Source: Lachnospiraceae bacterium
Lineage (GTDB): Bacteria; Bacillota; Clostridia; Lachnospirales; Lachnospiraceae
Assembly: GCA_017453865.1 (NCBI GenBank)
Contig: JAFTEC010000080.1
Location: 1 to 34,742 of the forward strand
Length of the DNA stretch: 34,742 nt
Direction: 5' to 3'
Position numbers and translations under genes: made by a program. The notes under the pieces were generated by a model that did not search any database, was not told where the DNA came from, and saw only the letters and a program-made list of their open reading frames with translations. Below are positions 33,493 to 34,742 of this stretch, piece after piece (within the stretch, counting starts at the first letter, position 1; each line of letters begins with the position of its first letter).

Positions 33493-34541
33493 ATACCCCC
33501 CTGGTTTTCCCTGCAGATCTCAAGCCATTTTTCGTTGTATTCGTCGATATTGCCCTCGTTTACCTCAAGATCCACAAGCTCCAGAGCCTTTTTATAAAGC
33601 TTCATCCCCATAAGGGTCTTATTCTTCCTGTATTCAGGGAAAAGCCGGTGCACCGTGTCCTGCATAACGTTTACAGTTTCGACATCATACTTTATCCCCC
33701 TTGATTCCGCGAAGATAAAGGATCTTATGTAATAATTTATGACGAAGAACCATTCGATAAGCTCGTGCTGGGTTTCCAGATCCCCCAGTCTCTTTAGCTC
33801 TTCATAGGTGGCAAGCCAGGTCTTTGCGTTATCGTCCCTTCTTTTAAGGTCTATCATAAGGTTATAGGTGGAGCTTATAGAATTCTGGAAATATCTGTGA
33901 AGGTACTCATTCAGCTCGTATACCCGGCTCATATGCAGATAGGCGGGGGTGGTAAAAAGACTCTCCTCGTCAAATACCCCCTCGGCGAACTTCAGACCCA
34001 GGTCCATAACAAATTCCCGTAAGAAAAGCTTGTCCCAGCAGCCCCGGAGGAGCGGAGCGTCGCCATGGGCAAAGTAGCCAAGCCTTTCTTCATTACTGTT
34101 AATGACTATCATCCTGTCCTTCTTTCCGCTTTTCGTGGATGGGTCGTCATTTGCGGGATCCCCGTAGACCTTTTTGGACAGGTAATTCACTATCTCCGCT
34201 CTGTTCTTCTTCGCAGCCCTGTATACCTTGTCAAGAGCAGAGGGAACAAGCCAGTCGTCCGCGTCAAGATATGCTATGTACTCGCCATGGCAGTACCCGA
34301 GGGCGATATTTCTCGCCGCTCCCTGCATCACGTTTTTTTCAAGGGGTATCACACAGATATTGTCGGGATACTTCATTTCCCAGAGAAGAAGCTTTCCCAG
34401 AGTCGCATCCTTTGACGCATCATTGACCAGAATGATCTCAAGGGAGCTCATTCCTATGGTCTGTTTTTCGAGGGATTCCATGCACCTGTCTATAAAAAGA
34501 CTGACATTATAGCAGGGTATTATCACACTGATCTTTATCAT
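33489..34541 (-). CDS. Family 2 glycosyltransferase
   Basis: The 350-residue GT-A glycosyltransferase has ISVIIPCYNVSLFIDRCMESL, EIILVNDASKDAT, MQGAARNIALGYCHGEYIAY and YLDADDW (about 91-97). It arose with the next gene by tandem duplication. No membrane segment is seen, so it should act at the inner face of the membrane on a lipid- or protein-linked acceptor. It is the first gene of the predicted six-gene row; the leader at 34548-34652 contains inverted repeats and a possible extended -10 promoter. Confidence 0.88.
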   Translation of the reverse strand: MIKISVIIPCYNVSLFIDRCMESLEKQTIGMSSLEIILVNDASKDATLGKLLLWEMKYPDNICVIPLEKNVMQGAARNIALGYCHGEYIAYLDADDWLVPSALDKVYRAAKKNRAEIVNYLSKKVYGDPANDDPSTKSGKKDRMIVINSNEERLGYFAHGDAPLLRGCWDKLFLREFVMDLGLKFAEGVFDEESLFTTPAYLHMSRVYELNEYLHRYFQNSISSTYNLMIDLKRRDDNAKTWLATYEELKRLGDLETQHELIEWFFVINYYIRSFIFAESRGIKYDVETVNVMQDTVHRLFPEYRKNKTLMGMKLYKKALELVDLEVNEGNIDEYNEKWLEICRENQGGI

Positions 34542-34547
34542 AATAAA

Positions 34548-34611
34548 AACCGCTTCCGTTACAGTATATAAACCAAAGATTCCTAAAGTCTATAATACCA
34601 CAGAAGCGGTT
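34548..34611 (-). promoter_or_regulatory. Leader inverted repeat and promoter of the glycosyltransferase operon
   Basis: AACCGCTTC (34611-34603 on the minus strand) pairs perfectly with GAAGCGGTT (34556-34548) across 46 bases; the second arm is followed by TTTATT and then the ATG. An extended -10 (TGG-TATTAT, 34597-34592) lies between the arms, with no clear -35. If transcription starts upstream, the second arm would hide the only GGA-type ribosome binding site. Confidence 0.4.
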
Positions 34612-34620
34612 GATTTTATA

Positions 34621-34652
34621 GATTATTGATTTTCATCAGAAAATCAATAATC
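34621..34652. repeat. Perfect hairpin, 14-bp stem and 4-base loop
   Basis: GATTATTGATTTTC (34621-34634), loop ATCA, GAAAATCAATAATC (34639-34652). It lies about 80 bases upstream of the first glycosyltransferase gene. It has no T-run on either strand, so an operator or an mRNA element is as likely as a terminator of a gene beyond the right edge. The remaining bases to 34742 show no gene. Confidence 0.7.
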
Positions 34653-34742
34653 GTAATGCTTACACTTAAGAGACAGCGTCAGTTACTCTGTTTCAGGGAC
34701 TTAATAGGGATATTCGCATAAAGCGCCGGTACCGTGGAGCCC

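Overview
The window looks like a chromosomal segment from an anaerobic Firmicute (class Clostridia, probably family Lachnospiraceae). This is inferred from gene content, AGGAGG-type ribosome binding sites, the Arch_ATPase/DUF234 and Rpn-like accessory genes typical of that family, and the absence of oxygen-dependent enzymes. No rRNA or tRNA gene was seen.

Left accessory region (1-6410). It opens with the remnant of an MqsR-like toxin gene broken by an internal deletion, then about 470 bases of non-coding repeats. Next is a short plus-strand operon for molybdenum hydroxylase maturation (MobA-like nucleotidyltransferase, a translationally coupled 29-residue ORF, a histidine-phosphatase/HD protein), then a GntR/FCD regulator. 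An AT-rich block follows with an intact Arch_ATPase/DUF234 gene, flanked on both sides by copies of the 3' end of an Rpn-like gene.

Central island (6415-26694). This is a large anaerobic purine-degradation locus. On the minus strand lie guanine deaminase, the molybdate ABC transporter modABC and a molybdopterin-binding protein. On the plus strand lie adenine deaminase, then (behind a divergent YheO/DauR-like PAS regulator) ssnA and ygfK. A further plus-strand operon with its own predicted promoter and operator carries ygeX, ygeY, ygeW, carbamate kinase, ridA, a hydantoinase/dihydropyrimidinase and an iron-sulfur aldo/keto reductase. Together they suggest this route: purine bases are deaminated; a molybdenum (perhaps selenium-dependent) hydroxylase encoded elsewhere oxidises or reduces the ring; ring-opening hydrolases produce ureido and 2,3-diaminopropionate intermediates; YgeX makes pyruvate and ammonia, with RidA clearing the 2-aminoacrylate intermediate; YgeW and carbamate kinase yield ATP. 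The structural hydroxylase genes are not in the window.

Right region (26714-34541). Six minus-strand genes are close enough to be one operon. Read in transcription order they are two tandem paralogous family 2 glycosyltransferases, a glycosyltransferase with TPR repeats, a membrane GGDEF diguanylate cyclase, a sodium:neurotransmitter-symporter family transporter, and an EAL-PAS phosphodiesterase. This suggests c-di-GMP signalling linked to surface glycan synthesis and to amine or amino-acid uptake. A perfect 14-bp-stem hairpin and another inverted repeat sit in the leader.

The regulatory sites of most interest are a ModE-box-like inverted repeat nested in a hairpin over the modA ribosome binding site, and a perfect 17-bp palindrome just downstream of a near-consensus promoter in front of ygeX. 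All functional statements come from reading the sequence and recalled family knowledge; no database search was run.
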